Shown: positions 31,681 to 44,649 of the stretch, piece by piece
How the letters are laid out: the number at the start of each line of letters is the position of its first letter
Numbering within the stretch: the first letter of the stretch is position 1
NCBI GenBank assembly: GCA_039720395.1
Contig: CM077831.1
Span: 8,482,333-8,546,332, forward strand
Direction: 5' to 3'
Source: Liquidambar formosana
Lineage: Eukaryota > Streptophyta > Magnoliopsida > Saxifragales > Altingiaceae
DNA: 64,000 bases
Notes under the pieces: model-generated
Database searches by the model: none
Told to the model about the DNA's origin: nothing
What the model saw: the letters and a program-made list of their open reading frames with translations, nothing else
Position numbers and translations under genes: made by a program

Positions 31681-34600
31681 TGTCACACCTCATTTTTGCC
31701 ACCTGTCACCTTAGCTAGGGTTTGTCATTGCATGTGTCATTTTGTTTCCTTTTTGAGTCTAATCTTTTGCATTGAGTTTCTAGGGTCCTAAGGATGGTGT
31801 GTATGAATTTTGGTTCGATTTGGAGTTGATCTTGAGGGTTAATAAGAACTTTTGTGACTTGAGGGGCATAATCGTCTTTTAGGTCACAGACTTTCCATTT
31901 GACCTTGAAATGATCTCCAAGTTGCCAATTGGAGTTCATATGATTGCATTTGAGGTATTTATGGGTTCAATTCGATGAATTGAAGGTTCGGGATTAGAAT
32001 GGCTCAACAAGGCTCAGGTTGGCTAAGAGACCTATTTCGGGTTAGCTCGAATTGGCTTATGATTTTCACTCCATGACTACTCATGTGACCTTGATTAGTC
32101 TTAATTTCATCCCCAAATGTGTTTAGGAAGGTTGAATTTCGAATTGGAAAGCATTCGGTGCGACCCCATGTGCATACCTAGCTAAGCGATGGTGAAGCAT
32201 AGCGGTTAACCACCTTTGTAGGACTCAACCATGCAGCCATGGCTAGGGTTTCTCGCCCTCAAGTGACTCAAATTACATTCCCCTTCGAAACACGGTCGTT
32301 TTGGCTTTCGTTTCGTCAAAATCGGAGTTCATTTGGGCCCTGAAACACATTTGGAAGCCGAAAGGGTTCAAAAATGGGCTGAGGATGACATGGCCTCGGG
32401 TGACCACCCAGGCCTGGGCGGCTAGCCGCCTGGGACCAGGTGGCTAGCCGCCCAGCCCCAGGTGGTCACCCGAGCCACTTTCCTATTTTGAGCTTTGACG
32501 CGGCTCCTTCCCTATTTCCTCGGATTTGCTCGCCTTTAGCCGCCATTTAACCCTAATTTCAACCCTTTTTGACCTACTTGAGCCCCAAGGGAACCTCTAA
32601 GAGCCCTTGGATCAATCCCTAGGGTTTTAATCCCAACCATTGAGGGTTTTCCCTCAATCCCTATAAATACCCCCTTATACTTCAGCAATAGGGGAGGCCA
32701 CTTGGAGAGAAAATTCTGAAGTGTGAGGCATGTGTGAGACTTGGAGGCTATGGCAGCCATCCTTAGGGTAGTTTAACCTATAATTTGAGTGAGAGAGTGT
32801 GAGAGTAAGCTTGGAGGAGGGCTGGAGCATTGCTTGAAGGCTTGAAGGAAGGAACTCCCAGCAGTACACAAGAGAAGGAGGACTCCCTACAGCAGCAAAA
32901 GGATACTTCACCATAGGTATTCCCCCCTTCCTCCTCTTCTCTCTTTTAAAGTCAGGGTTTTTGCATAGAATAGGATGATTGCATATCAAAGCTTGTGTTT
33001 TTATCACGTCTTGTTGCTTCCATGCATGTTTAGGATCATATTTGTGGGCTGTTTAGTATGCTAGGATGTTATTCCATGTGATTTACTGCATGTTTGGGAC
33101 TTTAGGGTTTCTTAGGTGCTTAAAATGGTTTTCTGCATGAAATAACTCTTTGGTATATTAGAGCTTGTGTTTTTATCATGTCTTGTTGCTTCCATGCATG
33201 TTTAGGATCATATTTGTGGGCTGTTTAGTATGCTAGGATGTTATTCCATGTGATTTACTGCATGTTTGGGACTTTAGGGTTTCTTAGGTGCTTAAAATGG
33301 TTTTCTGCATGAAATAACTCTTTGGCATATTAGAGCTTATGTTTTTATTGTGTTTTGTTGCTTCCATTGGAATGTATGCATGATTAGGATAGTATTTATG
33401 GGCTGTTTAGTATGCTAGGATGATGTTCCATGTGATTTGCTGCATGTTTGGGATTCTAGGGTTTCCTTAGTGCTGAAATGGAGTTTATGTTTAGAATGGC
33501 TATATTTCATGTGCAAGCTTGTATTTTTCTCATGTGTTGATGCTTCTATGGATTAATATGCATGACTAGAATGATATCTATGGTGAGTTTTGCATGATTT
33601 AGGGTTATTTCATTGGATTTTATGCACTAGTGTGATTCTAGGGTTTTCATTATCCTTGTGTGGGTTTAGTTGCATATAGCATGATAGCTTAGGGTATTTC
33701 CTTGTGTTTTCTTCATAGTTGATATATATGTGCTGCATATTTGATAACTATGATATTTCTAGTTGATTTTAGGGTTTTTTGCATGTCATTGCATGTGGGG
33801 TTGAATTAGGGTTTTAGTTAGCTTATGATTCATGTTGTTGCATGACTCGTGGTTGATGTTGAGCCTTATTTCAATTCTGTCCAGATCTGTTATTTGTCCT
33901 TGATATGATATTTTGAGCATGTGTTAGCCCATGTTTGGGCATGATAATAGCTTGATTTGGCATCTAGCTTGTTTGGTTGGCATTTTTGGTATGTTTTGCA
34001 TGGAAATTGCAGGTGCTTTGACAGGTACAACAGGTGCAACTACCCCACCAATGTGGGGTGGTTATTTTGGCTATTGTGAGATGAAATCTTACAAATAAGG
34101 TAATTACCCTATGCAATAGGGTGGTTACTTTGACAGGTTGCTTTTGCTTAAGGTAAGTAGGGTATGAGGGTGCCCCAATTCACCCTTCTTTCCTTTCTTT
34201 GAAACTTTCCCTTTCTCCCCCCTAGGGTTGTTTCCTAATAGGGGAATATGGTGATTCCTATAGTATCCTTTCAATAAAAAATACCTTTTAAATCAAAGTT
34301 TCCATCTTTTATCAAAATTCCATATTTTACCAAAAATCTTTTGAGAATCATTTATTTTGGAAACTTACCATGTTTTACTTGAAAGGAAACTTAGGGTTTA
34401 CCATAGGCCTTGATTAGGTTATAACCCAATTCCCTTTCGAACTACGTGGACTTTGATCCATGTATTTCCATACATGGTACGTAGGCGCTCTTCGTGATGT
34501 TCAAGTCCGCCCTAGGATACTAAGTATCCTAGGTTTTCTCCCCCCTCTTTCTTTTTCTGTTTTTCTTTGATTTACTTGATTATATGGATGAATGGATGAA

Positions 34601-34974
34601 TGATATGCATGCTGTCTTGTGATGATAACTGTTGATTTGTGTGTGATTAAGACTTTGATTTAGCCCAATTAAATTAAGAGACCGTTTAGGGCGATATGGG
34701 TGCCTATAGGCTTTGCCTAGAACCTTCCCATATCGTAACTTAGCCTCCGAATCCCCGATTTCTCTGGTTTCCAAAAGATCATTTGCCTTTCCATTTTTAA
34801 ATATGGAGTCAATCTTTTGTTTTCCTAAAACAAAACTGTTTTAGGGTTTTCCTTATTTCCTTTAAAAAATAAGGTGGCGACTCCTTTTCCTTTTTCAAAC
34901 CCAAAACCCCTCGTGGGCCTTTCTTTACTTTTAAACCGCCCCGTGGGCCCTTAACGCGCTTTTTAGGGTTCACA
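31681..34974 (+). repeat. 3' LTR of element B (3294 bp)
   Basis: It starts TGTCACACCTC and ends GGGTTCACA, followed by the target duplication AGTGG. It is near-identical to 14340-17630, including the palindrome (32395-32474, with GGGACC at its centre in place of GGGCCC), TATA box (32662-32669) and tandem units. Confidence 0.95.
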
Positions 34975-34979
34975 AGTGG
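34975..34979. repeat. Target-site duplication of element B, right copy (AGTGG)
   Basis: It is identical to 14335-14339. The gag frame of A resumes directly after it. Confidence 0.95.
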
Positions 34980-36086
34980 CTTCAATAGGTCACGACTTAT
35001 GAGCTTTTCAAGGACTCTTTCGAGTGGCATGAATAGGTCAGTGAATTGGCGAGGTGGGTTGACATCATTGAGAGAAAAGGGTTAGATTGGTTGAGTTATG
35101 GTGTTGACCTCGGCATTGTTCTTCCCAGTAAAGTTTGTCTTGCGACTCCTCACTTCCTCAGTCTTGATTGTCCCATCATTGATAGCATCTTCAACCTGCG
35201 TGCCAGCCCCAATGAGAGCTTTGAAATTTGGGAAATAGTGGGCAAATAGGTGCTTGTGATACACGGGCAACAGGTTCTTAACCACTAACTGAATTTGGTC
35301 CTCCTCATTCGGCCTATCCGTCATTCTCGACGCCTTTTGTCTCCACCTTGTAATGTAAGCGGAGAAAGTTTCATGAGCCCCTTGCTTGGTAGTTTCTAGG
35401 TCTCTTCGAGTAACGTCCACCTCTGTGTTATACTTGTAGTGCTCTAAAAACTCATTGCATATGTCTTCCCAAGTCCGGGTTCTATTCTCATCCAAGGATA
35501 AGAACCATTTCAAAGCAGAAGTGGCCAAGGTTTCATGGAACATTTGAGCTAAAAGCTCGTCAGTAGCCCCTCGAGGGTGCATAGCTCGCACGTACATCTT
35601 CAAATGAGTCTTAGGGCAACCCGTCCCATCGAACTTTTCTAACTCCGGCATCTTGAATTGTAGTGGAATACGAGCCGTTGGAAACAGAGATAGAGTCCTC
35701 ACATCGACCATGTCATCAGCCCTACGGATCCCTTTTATGGTTCTCTCCAAAGCTTCTACCTTGCTAGCTAACACGGAATCACTGCTAGTACCTTTCCCCT
35801 TGGCTTCCCCTTCTAGGTTGGTGACCTCAGATTTCGAGCTACTTTCCCCCCTTGTCTTGGTGTTCTCATTGGATTGAGGTCCCTCTTCGGTGCCAGCCCC
35901 ATGAGGTATACCTGAGGAATGGGCCTTAGAGCCATTTTGTTCAAGATCCGCCATCTTCTGTTGGTTCTCTTGAGCCATTTTCAATGCGGTATCAGATGTC
36001 TCGGCGGTATGGTCAAGCTTGGTCATGATGGCTTTCAGGCAAGCCTCAAGGTCAAAGTGCCCCTCACTAGTTCTTTCGTCGGCCAT
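34980..36086 (-). pseudogene. Gag of element A, N-terminal part
   Basis: The frame starts at ATG 36086 (MADERTSEGHFDLEACL) and includes the gag domain with PELEKFDGTGCPKTHLKMYV. TAA at 35084-35082 replaces a glutamine codon. The B insertion follows at MPLERVLEKLISRDLLKPL; A's frame continues at 14334 on the far side of B. The upstream open extension to a GTG at 36116 is probably untranslated. Confidence 0.88.
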
Positions 36087-36963
36087 GTCTGTCTGATGGG
36101 TAGACTCAACACTCACTAGACGCCCTTGTGGATTGCGGATCCAAGCCAGTACGTCTATGGATAGAAAAGTTTTAACCTTTAGCCTAAGGATCTGTCTTAA
36201 ACCTCCATATTTTCCTTAATGAATTCGGTCTCTACACCATGTTCAATTAATTCATTCCTTTTATCCAATTACCTTTACAGGGGTCATGGATTAAGGGTAT
36301 GTTTTAAAGAATAGGGCATAGAGTCCTTCAATTAGGTTTAATTAATCCCCTAGGACTAGCACATCACAAACATAGCTTTACATCCTATTTCCTTAATTTA
36401 TTCCTCCTAACCCATGGCCTTAACGAAGGCTAGGGTTTAAAGGTCTATATTAAGGGCATAAGATATAAAGCCTCACACCACAAACACGGCATAGCATCAT
36501 TACAAACAATTGTGGGTGCATAAAGGTGAGACCGTAGTGTCCTACAAGTCTGTCTATATGGACTAATGATAAGGGTAGGCTAGGGTCCTTCACTTGCTTG
36601 AGCAATCCTTATACCTAACCACATGTGGCATCAGGAACTGCCGCGTGGGTCCAGCAGTACGTGATTAACTCATTTAATATACCCAAGGGCAAGCCCAAGG
36701 GTACTAGGCAAGAGAGGTTGATAGCTTTCGCCCCAACACATGGAATCAGGAAAACCAAGGTTGAGACTAGGCCGATCGTTGGCAAGGATACATCGAGGGA
36801 CATCGATCCTAACATGCAAGAGTTTGCGCACACAATGCAATAAATGAAAGCACACAATCAAGCGGATGCAATGTGATTGATTTTAATTAAACATAAGAAA
36901 TTAACCTAGCCCATTTAAACTTTATAGAGTCTAGCCCACAAATCCCCAGTGGAGTCGCCAAAC
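36087..36963 (-). other. Element A 5' leader
   Basis: No gene is present. It is homologous to the B and C leaders but diverged and about 100 bp longer. It ends at the PBS. A candidate leader-intron acceptor CCATAG|ACGTACTGG is at 36155. Confidence 0.65.
36943..36960 (-). promoter_or_regulatory. Primer-binding site, element A
   Basis: The minus strand reads TGGCGACTCCACTGGGGA, three bases from the LTR end at 36964, identical to that of C. Confidence 0.85.
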
Positions 36964-38388
36964 TGTGAACCCCGGAAATTGGGCCCACAAGGGATTGAAA
37001 GAAAATGGGTTTGAAAAAGAAAAAGGAAAGGAGTCGCCACCTTATTTTTTAAAGGAAACAAAGAAAACCCTAAAAATCAGGTTGTTTTAGGAAAACAATT
37101 TGAATGACTCCATAAAAAAAGGAAAGGCAAAAACCAATCTTTTGAAAACCAAAGAAATCGGGGATTCGGAGGCTAAGTTATGACATGGGAAGGTTCTAGG
37201 CAAAGCCTATAGGCACCCATGTCACCCTTTCGGTCTCTCAGTTCATTTGGGCTAAATTAAGATCTTTCTATACAAAAATCAGCAAGTATATCATCACAAG
37301 AATTGCATGCATATCATATATTTCATTCATCCATCCATGCATAATAAGCACATAAAAACAGAAAAAGAAAAAGAAGAAAAGAAAACAAAAATAAACCTAG
37401 GATGCTTGGATCCTAGAACGGACTTGAGCCTCACGAAGAGCGCCTACGTACCATGCAACGAAATACATGGATCAAAGTCCACGTAGTTCGATTAGAATTA
37501 GGGTTGAATCCTAATATAAACCTATGGTAAAAACCCTAGGTTTCCTTATTTGAATCAAAAGAGTTGAATATGATAGAAAGTTTGATTTTAGGAAAGAAAT
37601 CCACAAAATGGAAACTTTAATAAAAACCAGAATTTTATTTATGAAGGAAACCTTTGATTAAACCATAGGATCATATTAAAAATTAACCCTAGATAGGGAG
37701 AAGAGAGGGGATAAGGAAGAAAGGTGAATTGGGGCACCTTCACACCCACTTACCTGAGTGCAATTAGCTCCAAGCATTAGCTATTTCAGACCTGAGCAGC
37801 CCTATTTGCCATAGGACAAATACCACACCTATTTGCACCCTTACAAGTGCTCAAAACCATGCGAAAACACTAACATGCAAATCTGGACAGAATAGTATTG
37901 TGACCTAAAATCATCCACTAAGCATGCCAATAGCAAAAATAGCGAACAATAATAAGTCCTAACATATTCCTAGAACCATATCATGCATAAAAACCCTAAA
38001 ACATACTAACATGCATGCAAAACTATCATGTTTACTCCATATGAAAAACATATACAGCAAACACGAAGAAAAACCAATAAAAAAGTCTACTTTATCATGC
38101 TATATGAAAACAAACACGAAACAATGACTCTAAAACCCTAAACTCACAAATAAGCTTAAAAACATACAAAACATACTTTAATCATGCTAAAACCAAACTA
38201 AACAGAAATTAAATCATGCATATTAACTAACTAAAGCAATATAACATGATGAAAATCCTAACTCTAACATGCAATGACACTAATCCTAGCACAAGGACAA
38301 ACAGGAGCACAAGAATCATAACTATGCATTAAAAACCTAAAGGACAGCCCTAAAGCATGCTAAACAGTAGATAAAAAATAGATATTCC
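36964..38388 (-). repeat. 5' LTR of element A, promoter-distal part (split by D1)
   Basis: On the minus strand this is the 3' half of the LTR, ending ...GGGGTTCACA at 36964. It keeps the CACTCAG|GTAAGTGGG donor and TACGTAGGCGCTC motif of the B/C LTRs, but the rest is diverged. The last five bases, ATTCC (38384-38388), are D1's target duplication. Confidence 0.85.
38384..38388. repeat. Target-site duplication of D1, left copy (ATTCC)
   Basis: ATTCC before TGTTAGG of the 5' LTR is repeated at 48085-48089 after the 3' LTR end. Confidence 0.93.
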
Positions 38389-40047
38389 TGTTAGGATTAT
38401 GCCCTAGAGCCAATCATAGAGATGATTGTTTAGGGATTAGGAACAATCATTTGATTTCATTTATGTATGTCACATTTATTATTGATTTAATAAAAAGGGC
38501 TTATTCTATTATGTTTATATGCATAATTTATATTTACATAATATGTCCATGGAGTTAGAGTTGAGAATATGGAATTACAAAGAGTTGTAATTTTGAGACT
38601 GTAGATATATCTCTGTACTAAACTCCTAAAGCATTCCTTGTTGAAGGTTCACTATGATGGACAATAATGAACCATAGGACTAGCACTTGTTAGGTTGACT
38701 CTATAGGAGGATAGCTAGTCTCAAGCTATTTGTGTGGAGACACTACAACCAACAAGTGGGTGCCTATTGCGAGAATAGGTACACTGAATGTGACCAAAGA
38801 TATGAGATAAACTGAATGGAGTTTTATCCTGCCTGTCAATCAGTTTCTCATTGTTATAGTGGTACAAGTAATCCTTAGACCTGAGACACCATAGTTGCCT
38901 TATGCATGTAGCTTTAGAAGTTTGATAACACTAAGTGCAGATCCTATTCAGGGGTCTGCAAAGGTGTTCATTGGCCCTACTGCTATGTGTATGAAGGCAT
39001 GTGAGTGATCAACAAGGGATCCATCACTCTCAGGAAAAAGAGAGAGAATGTCTCATATAGCATTCATAATATAACTTATTAAATCCATGGCCATGGTAGG
39101 ATGAATATGAAAAGAGTTTCATGAGTTCATCAATGAGTTGATATCTATGAATGAGTATAGAGTAATTGAACTAGGGACTTGACAGACTTCCATGTCCTAT
39201 TAGTTTAATTGGAGACATTGTGTTGAAGGAAGGATGTAATTGTAACCTATAAACTATAACAGAAGGGTTCTTTGTAAATGACTATTCACCTCATTAAGGA
39301 CCACACCATGAGCCATATGCTAGGTGTTACTCATGGTTAGTAGAAGCCCTAATTGATATAAGTGAGTTATAATCAATTAGGGAATTGGAAGGAGTTCCAA
39401 TTAGACCCTAAATGGAAAGAGTTCCATTGTGCACACCTTGTGCTATTCCTACTACTTAATGATGTGAACCCAATGGGTCACACACTGATCATGCAAGAAG
39501 GGCTTTAAAGTCTATGAGAGAAAGGGTTTTAGTGAATAAAGAATAGTTCTTTATGGGCCTATTTGTATTTGATACAAATAATAGGGGTTAATGTGCAATT
39601 AAGAGTAATTACACATAACCCTATTAGGGTTTCTTCCCCATGGCCAGCCCCCTTTAGTGGGCTGCCTATATAAGTCACACTTATGTGTGACATGGCATAA
39701 TAGGCTTGCACAATAAACCCTAGCCGTCCAGCCCCTTGGAGGCTCTCTTCTCTCTCTCTCTCTTCTCCACCTCTAGCAACAACAAGGAAGAAGAAAGAAA
39801 GGACTTGAAGCTCTAGCTAGGTGTGGATACCGTTGGAGGCAGCACACTTGGGCTGCTCATTCACCGCTGTCCGGAATCAAAGCTTGGAGCAAAAAGGAGA
39901 AGACAAAAATTCTGTAAGTGTTCTAACCCTCTTTGTAGTTAGGGTTTGATTTTGTGTTATGCATAGTTAGATTCATGGGATTAGGAATCGCAGGAAAAAT
40001 TTTTATATTCCGCACTTCTATTTTTCCCTCTTGTTCGATTCCCAGCA
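38389..40047 (+). repeat. 5' LTR of D1 (1659 bp)
   Basis: It starts TGTTAGGATTATGCCCTAGA and ends TTCGATTCCCAGCA. TATATAAG (39667-39674) is the TATA box, followed at once by the hairpin GTCACAC/GTGTGAC. A CT microsatellite lies near 39750. A donor-like TTCTGTAAGTG is near the end. At the 5' terminus CAATCAT (38411-38417) can pair with ATGATTG (38422-38428), which can instead pair with CAATCAT at 38444-38450. Confidence 0.93.
39667..39692 (+). promoter_or_regulatory. Copia-type LTR TATA box and adjoining hairpin
   Basis: TATATAAG is followed directly by arms GTCACAC and GTGTGAC around TTAT. D2 keeps the same arms around a longer loop (54727 onwards). The hairpin would sit at or just after the transcription start. 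Confidence 0.7.
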
Positions 40048-40048
40048 G

Positions 40049-40061
40049 TGGTATCAAAGCC
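40049..40061 (+). promoter_or_regulatory. Primer-binding site, D1 (initiator-Met tRNA type)
   Basis: TGGTATCAAAGCC, one base after the LTR, differs by one base from the common copia PBS TGGTATCAGAGCC. Confidence 0.88.
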
Positions 40062-43000
40062 ATGATTATGCATAATACAAAACACATATGGGCTGGTAAT
40101 TATGGTGTAGTTGAATGATTCAAAAAATCTGGAAAATTTTTTCTGTATAATTGGTTTTCCTCCATGGCTGAACCTAGGGTTTGGAACCCTAGGTCAATTC
40201 TCTTCTACTCCTCTTCTAATTGATGGTTAAGTGTATCCATGGATGCAATAGGTTGCATAGGGTTTGAGTTTGGAGAAGAAGAATAAGGAAACTAGGGTTT
40301 TATAAAACTGTTATGAACAGTTTTCATGGTTGCCATGAAAAACCGTCATCTTGTTTTGCCTGCTGAATTCAGAGTTCTTCTCCAAAATTTTCGAGCCATA
40401 TATGGTTAGAAAGCTCTTTGAATAAGCTTTCCAACCCAACAAACGGTGCGTCAATCCGAGTTCTGTAGTGAAAGTTATGAATTTTTTACTACAGGCTGTC
40501 TGGAAAGACAGTTTTGCTCGGGAATGATGCAATAGCCACAACTTTGAGTTATTGATGGAGATCAAAGGCATGGCAATGGTTGCCACTACTTGGGTTATGT
40601 TATAGACATGGTAGGGAAAGGTTCCCAATCATTTAGATGCATCATAATTGGATTAAGATGCTAGAACAGAAGGAAGAAGGAGAAGAACACCATGGAGGCT
40701 GAATCTGGGTTTTAGAACCCTAAGGTTCTTGCAATTAATTCTAATTAAAGCTGCTGTATTTATGATGGAAGATCATTGTAGGATCATTATATATCATGTG
40801 TATATGATTTTCTTTAAGTTTCAAAAAGGTTTTGATGGAAAAAGATTCAAAAAGTTTGAAAATTTTTCATGAACAGCATAGCAGATTTTCTCTGCAGAAA
40901 AGTCATCAATGGAGTTTTGATTAGAACTTGAGTTAGGGAACTCCAAATTGCATGAAACCAATTGAATTAGTTTCCTAAGACATGTAGGATACTGGGAAAA
41001 TTCGTTTGGTAGCCTAATTCATTCATCTTGCTGGGTTTTAAATCAATTTCTGACCATGGACAGTGTGCTGTCAAATTCTGGGCAGCCTACTGTTGTTTTA
41101 ATTGTTTAGAACAATTGGTGATGATTTGATCATCCAAACCTCTTCTATTAGCTTAGTATTTCATGTAGGGACATGATACAAAAGCTGGTTTCAATGGAGG
41201 AGTCGAATTGATAAGGATTTAGAAGCTATTGTGACCTTCAAGGTCTGCAACAATGGCTCCAGCAATGGGTTTTGGAAACCCTGATTGTTCTTGATGATGG
41301 CAGCCACTTCCATCACTTCTCACATGTCCAGAGGCTTGTCCCACACCCCTAGGATGTTCTCCCATGACTGGCCATGGCCTCCCACAAGTCGTTGGTGGCC
41401 ATGGCAGCCTAGCCAAGCTCAGGCAGCCCCCTGGTAGTGACGGCTGCATAGAGTTAAGGATGAAACCCTAATTTTGAGTTAATGATGAAACCCTAATTTC
41501 ATTATGGCATTAATTAAAACCCTAATTGGAATATTAATTACCTTAATTAAGAGTTAATGATTGGTCATTAAATGACCAATCATGGTTATTAATTGTTAGG
41601 GCATAATTAATACCATTAATGATGTCTAGGGTTAGGGTTTTTGATAACCCTAATTAGTGTAATTAATTAAGGGTAATAAATACCCTATTTGGCATTAATT
41701 AAACCCTAATCCCTTTTATTAAATACCGTATGAACCTAGGGTTTTAATGATTGGTCATTAAATGACCAATCATAAGGCATTTAATGATTAGGGCTTGCAT
41801 TTAGGGTTTAGGGTTATGCATTTAGGGTTTAGGGTTTTAGGAAACCCTAATACACTAATTCATCATTTTATTGATTTTATTTAATTCCTATATTAATTAT
41901 TTAATTAATATTGATTAATTTTATAATGTTTTAAATGGTTTAAAACACAATTAGGGATTAAATTAAAAATCTGGAAATTTTTAATTAAATGAAATTGTTT
42001 TGTTTAATTAAGGAAACCCTAATATTGGATATTAGAGTTATTTTAGGAAACTTTACATGTTTTAAATTAATTTGATTAATTGAAACTGTAATGTCTTAAA
42101 TGTTAAGACTTTATTTAATTCTGGATATTTTTGTTAAAACCTAATAAGATTAGGATGCATTAATGAGATTAATGTAAATCATTCAAGAGAATTACCATAA
42201 TGCCCATATGTTTTAATGCTTACAGTTTTTCTTTACATTATGCAATGAGATTGTATGTATGTGCTTGGATGATGATTATGGACTATACCCTTTAAACCAA
42301 TTGTGATTGGCCGTCTTATGAATGGGATGTTATTATTTACAAGAGTTGTAATTTTATTAAGGTGATGTAATTTATTTGGGGCTTGCATGCCACCTTCCCT
42401 CTCCCTCTCTCTCTATCATTCTCTTATGTACCCCACATTCCCCTTATGTATCCCTTTCTTTAAATTATGTAAATGTTATGTAATCGAGAGCGCACTAAGG
42501 AGCATGGTGGACCCAAAGGAGCATGATAGAGCCCAACAAGCCAATGGTGGAGACCATCAAGCCAATGGAGCAGATTGAAGGACTTGGAAGCTTAGAGAAG
42601 TGTTTCAAGAAAGCATGCATGTTACGAATGGTTTATTTTACGATCACCTACACCCACCTTAGACCTTGGATTCAATCTATTGGCTTGGATTGAATCCTCT
42701 CAAAGTCCATAATCATCATAGTGGGAGCTTAAATTTATGAGATAATTGTATTAGCTCCAATACCATAGTTTGGTATATGTTACCTATTCACTTAGGGACT
42801 AATATCAAAATATGGTACTTTATATATGTTGATATATAATAGCATGCGATGTATGATTTATAATAGCATGAGATGTATGATTATAAATAGCATAATTTAT
42901 ATGTTTAAATTTTGATACATAGGATGCATGTTAATTTGATGAGACCCTTTAAAACCCCTCTTATTTAATATTAAGTTGAAAATGGAGAAGTCATTAGGGA

Positions 43001-43100
43001 ATGAATTCTTCATTGCCTTCCATCATTATAGGATCATCTAACGTCCCTTAATGTGGGTACCTGGCTGCAGACATGTAGGAGCTACCCATGTTAAAGACAT
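40062..43100 (+). other. Non-coding leader of D1
   Basis: No gene is recognised in this 3-kb region. From about 41450 to 42200 it is very AT-rich with many AACCCTAA motifs. It includes two identical 27-bp palindromes (41557-41583 and 41746-41772) and short telomere-like TTTAGGG runs (about 41800-41845). From 42448 on it is homologous to D2 (49448 onwards). Confidence 0.65.
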
Positions 43101-43146
43101 TACTTGAAACTATCACATATGAGATATCATGGGGTGCCTAAACTGG

Positions 43147-43365
43147 TATATACCAAGAAACTAACATGTGAGGTATATATTTGGCGAAACATACCTGTGT
43201 GAATGATGGGTTTAACTTAACTAGGGAAGTATTCCAAGAAACTAACATGTGAGGTGTATGTTCCCTAGAGGCAAAATGATTGGAACTTGCTTATGAAGCA
43301 ATAGACAAAGAGTCGTCTTCTTATTGTGGGTTAGAAGTCAAGAAACTAACATGTGAGGCTTCTAA
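43147..43365 (+). repeat. Three hairpins with one invariant 17-nt loop and different stems (D1)
   Basis: The loop AAGAAACTAACATGTGA occurs three times. Stems are TATATACC/GGTATATA (43147-43179), CTAGGGAA.../...TTCCCTAG with an inner partly paired section (43221-43268), and TTAGAAGTC/GGCTTCTAA (43331-43365). D2 has the same three at 50168-50385, the third with AGAAGCC/GGCTTCT. Confidence 0.75.
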
Positions 43366-44649
43366 GTCACAGTGGGACCCCAATCCCCATTAGGAATGAG
43401 ATTCCCGAATTCCATTACAGGGTGTATGGAATTTGATAAAATAGTGGGAGGTACCATATGATTAAAGACCCAATCATTATGGATAAAAATGAAATCTAAT
43501 TCTTTGTTTATGTAGATTACCTAATTACTCACCTCAAAACCCCTATTTCCTAATATAGGATATTGATAGTTTGACTAAACCCGATTTCTTTGATTGACTT
43601 AGGAAATTGAGAATTGTTCTCAATTTCAAAAGATTGTTTATATGCTATTAGGCCTTTTATTAAAGGCCCTCCATAAAACATCCAAAGAAGAAAAAGACAC
43701 TATGCGCAATTGGCATCTTGTTGCCATACTATATGATAGTATTTATGACTAATGAGCTTCAGAAGCAAAATTAGTCAATGCAAGTGCCTTTGATGTCCTA
43801 CATCACATACAAAGGTTGTATAGTGAGTAAAATAATACTATAAAGTATAGTAGTTATAAAGGACTTCTTCTGGACTAGGATGTAATAAAAGTTGTTTATT
43901 AATAATCATTCTTTTGAAAACTGATTAATCACATAGAATAGCTTGAGAAGCTAGATGTGATTTAAAATGGAAGCATAGTGGAAAGCAAGTCTTGAAAAGT
44001 CAAAGACAAAGAAATATAATTATTTTGTAGTAAATATAAGGTATTGTAAAGGGAACTTGATAAAGTGTCAATCTTCCTAGAAGAACCAAACTTTTGAAGT
44101 TTTGGTTCATGCTCTAAACTAAATTGTTGGTTAGTTCTGCTTCTTGGTTTTTGGATTCTAGTATAATCTAAATCGAAGCAGAAAGTTAAGTAGATGATAA
44201 GTTACCTTTAAAAATTTTAATAGAGCAAGAGTTGCTAGATTAATTTTGGGAACTTATTTCTTAACTAAGTCATTTAAGACATTCTAGAAATTTGATTTCC
44301 GAATTTAAATGACTAATTAGAGCGAATGCAAAGTATTCCGAGAATACAAGAGATGTAGAGACTCTCATTTAAATGTAACGATTATGACTTAGTTATGAGA
44401 TGACCAAACCCATCTTTTACTTGGTGAAGTGAATGAGTTACATTTATAATTTGACTATACATTGTGATGTATACAGTCATATAGAGCATGCATTCAATTA
44501 TAGTAGACTCATCTTAGAATACGATAGCTCAATGGTGAATCTAAGAGAACAAATTGAACCCTATTAAGATATGGTTTGATCCATGATGAGTTTTACTAAT
44601 GTATCCATCTAGGATATACCTTAAAATTGCTACATATTGATAATTTAGG

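Larger units (their letters stand above)
14340..34974 (+). mobile_element. Complete gypsy (Tat/Ogre-lineage) element B, 20.6 kb
   Basis: Order: 5' LTR (14340-17630), PBS, leader, gag-pro, intron, pol (to 25477), antisense DUF7745-like ORF (27111-25825), antisense PMD gene (30252-27588), hairpin-rich 3' region (30813-31486), 3' LTR (31681-34974). The LTRs differ by roughly ten substitutions and one 3-bp indel by eye over 3.29 kb, so the insertion is recent. Gag and pol each carry a nonsense codon and gag-pro a frameshift, so this copy is probably not autonomous, yet its DUF7745-like ORF is intact. Confidence 0.95.
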
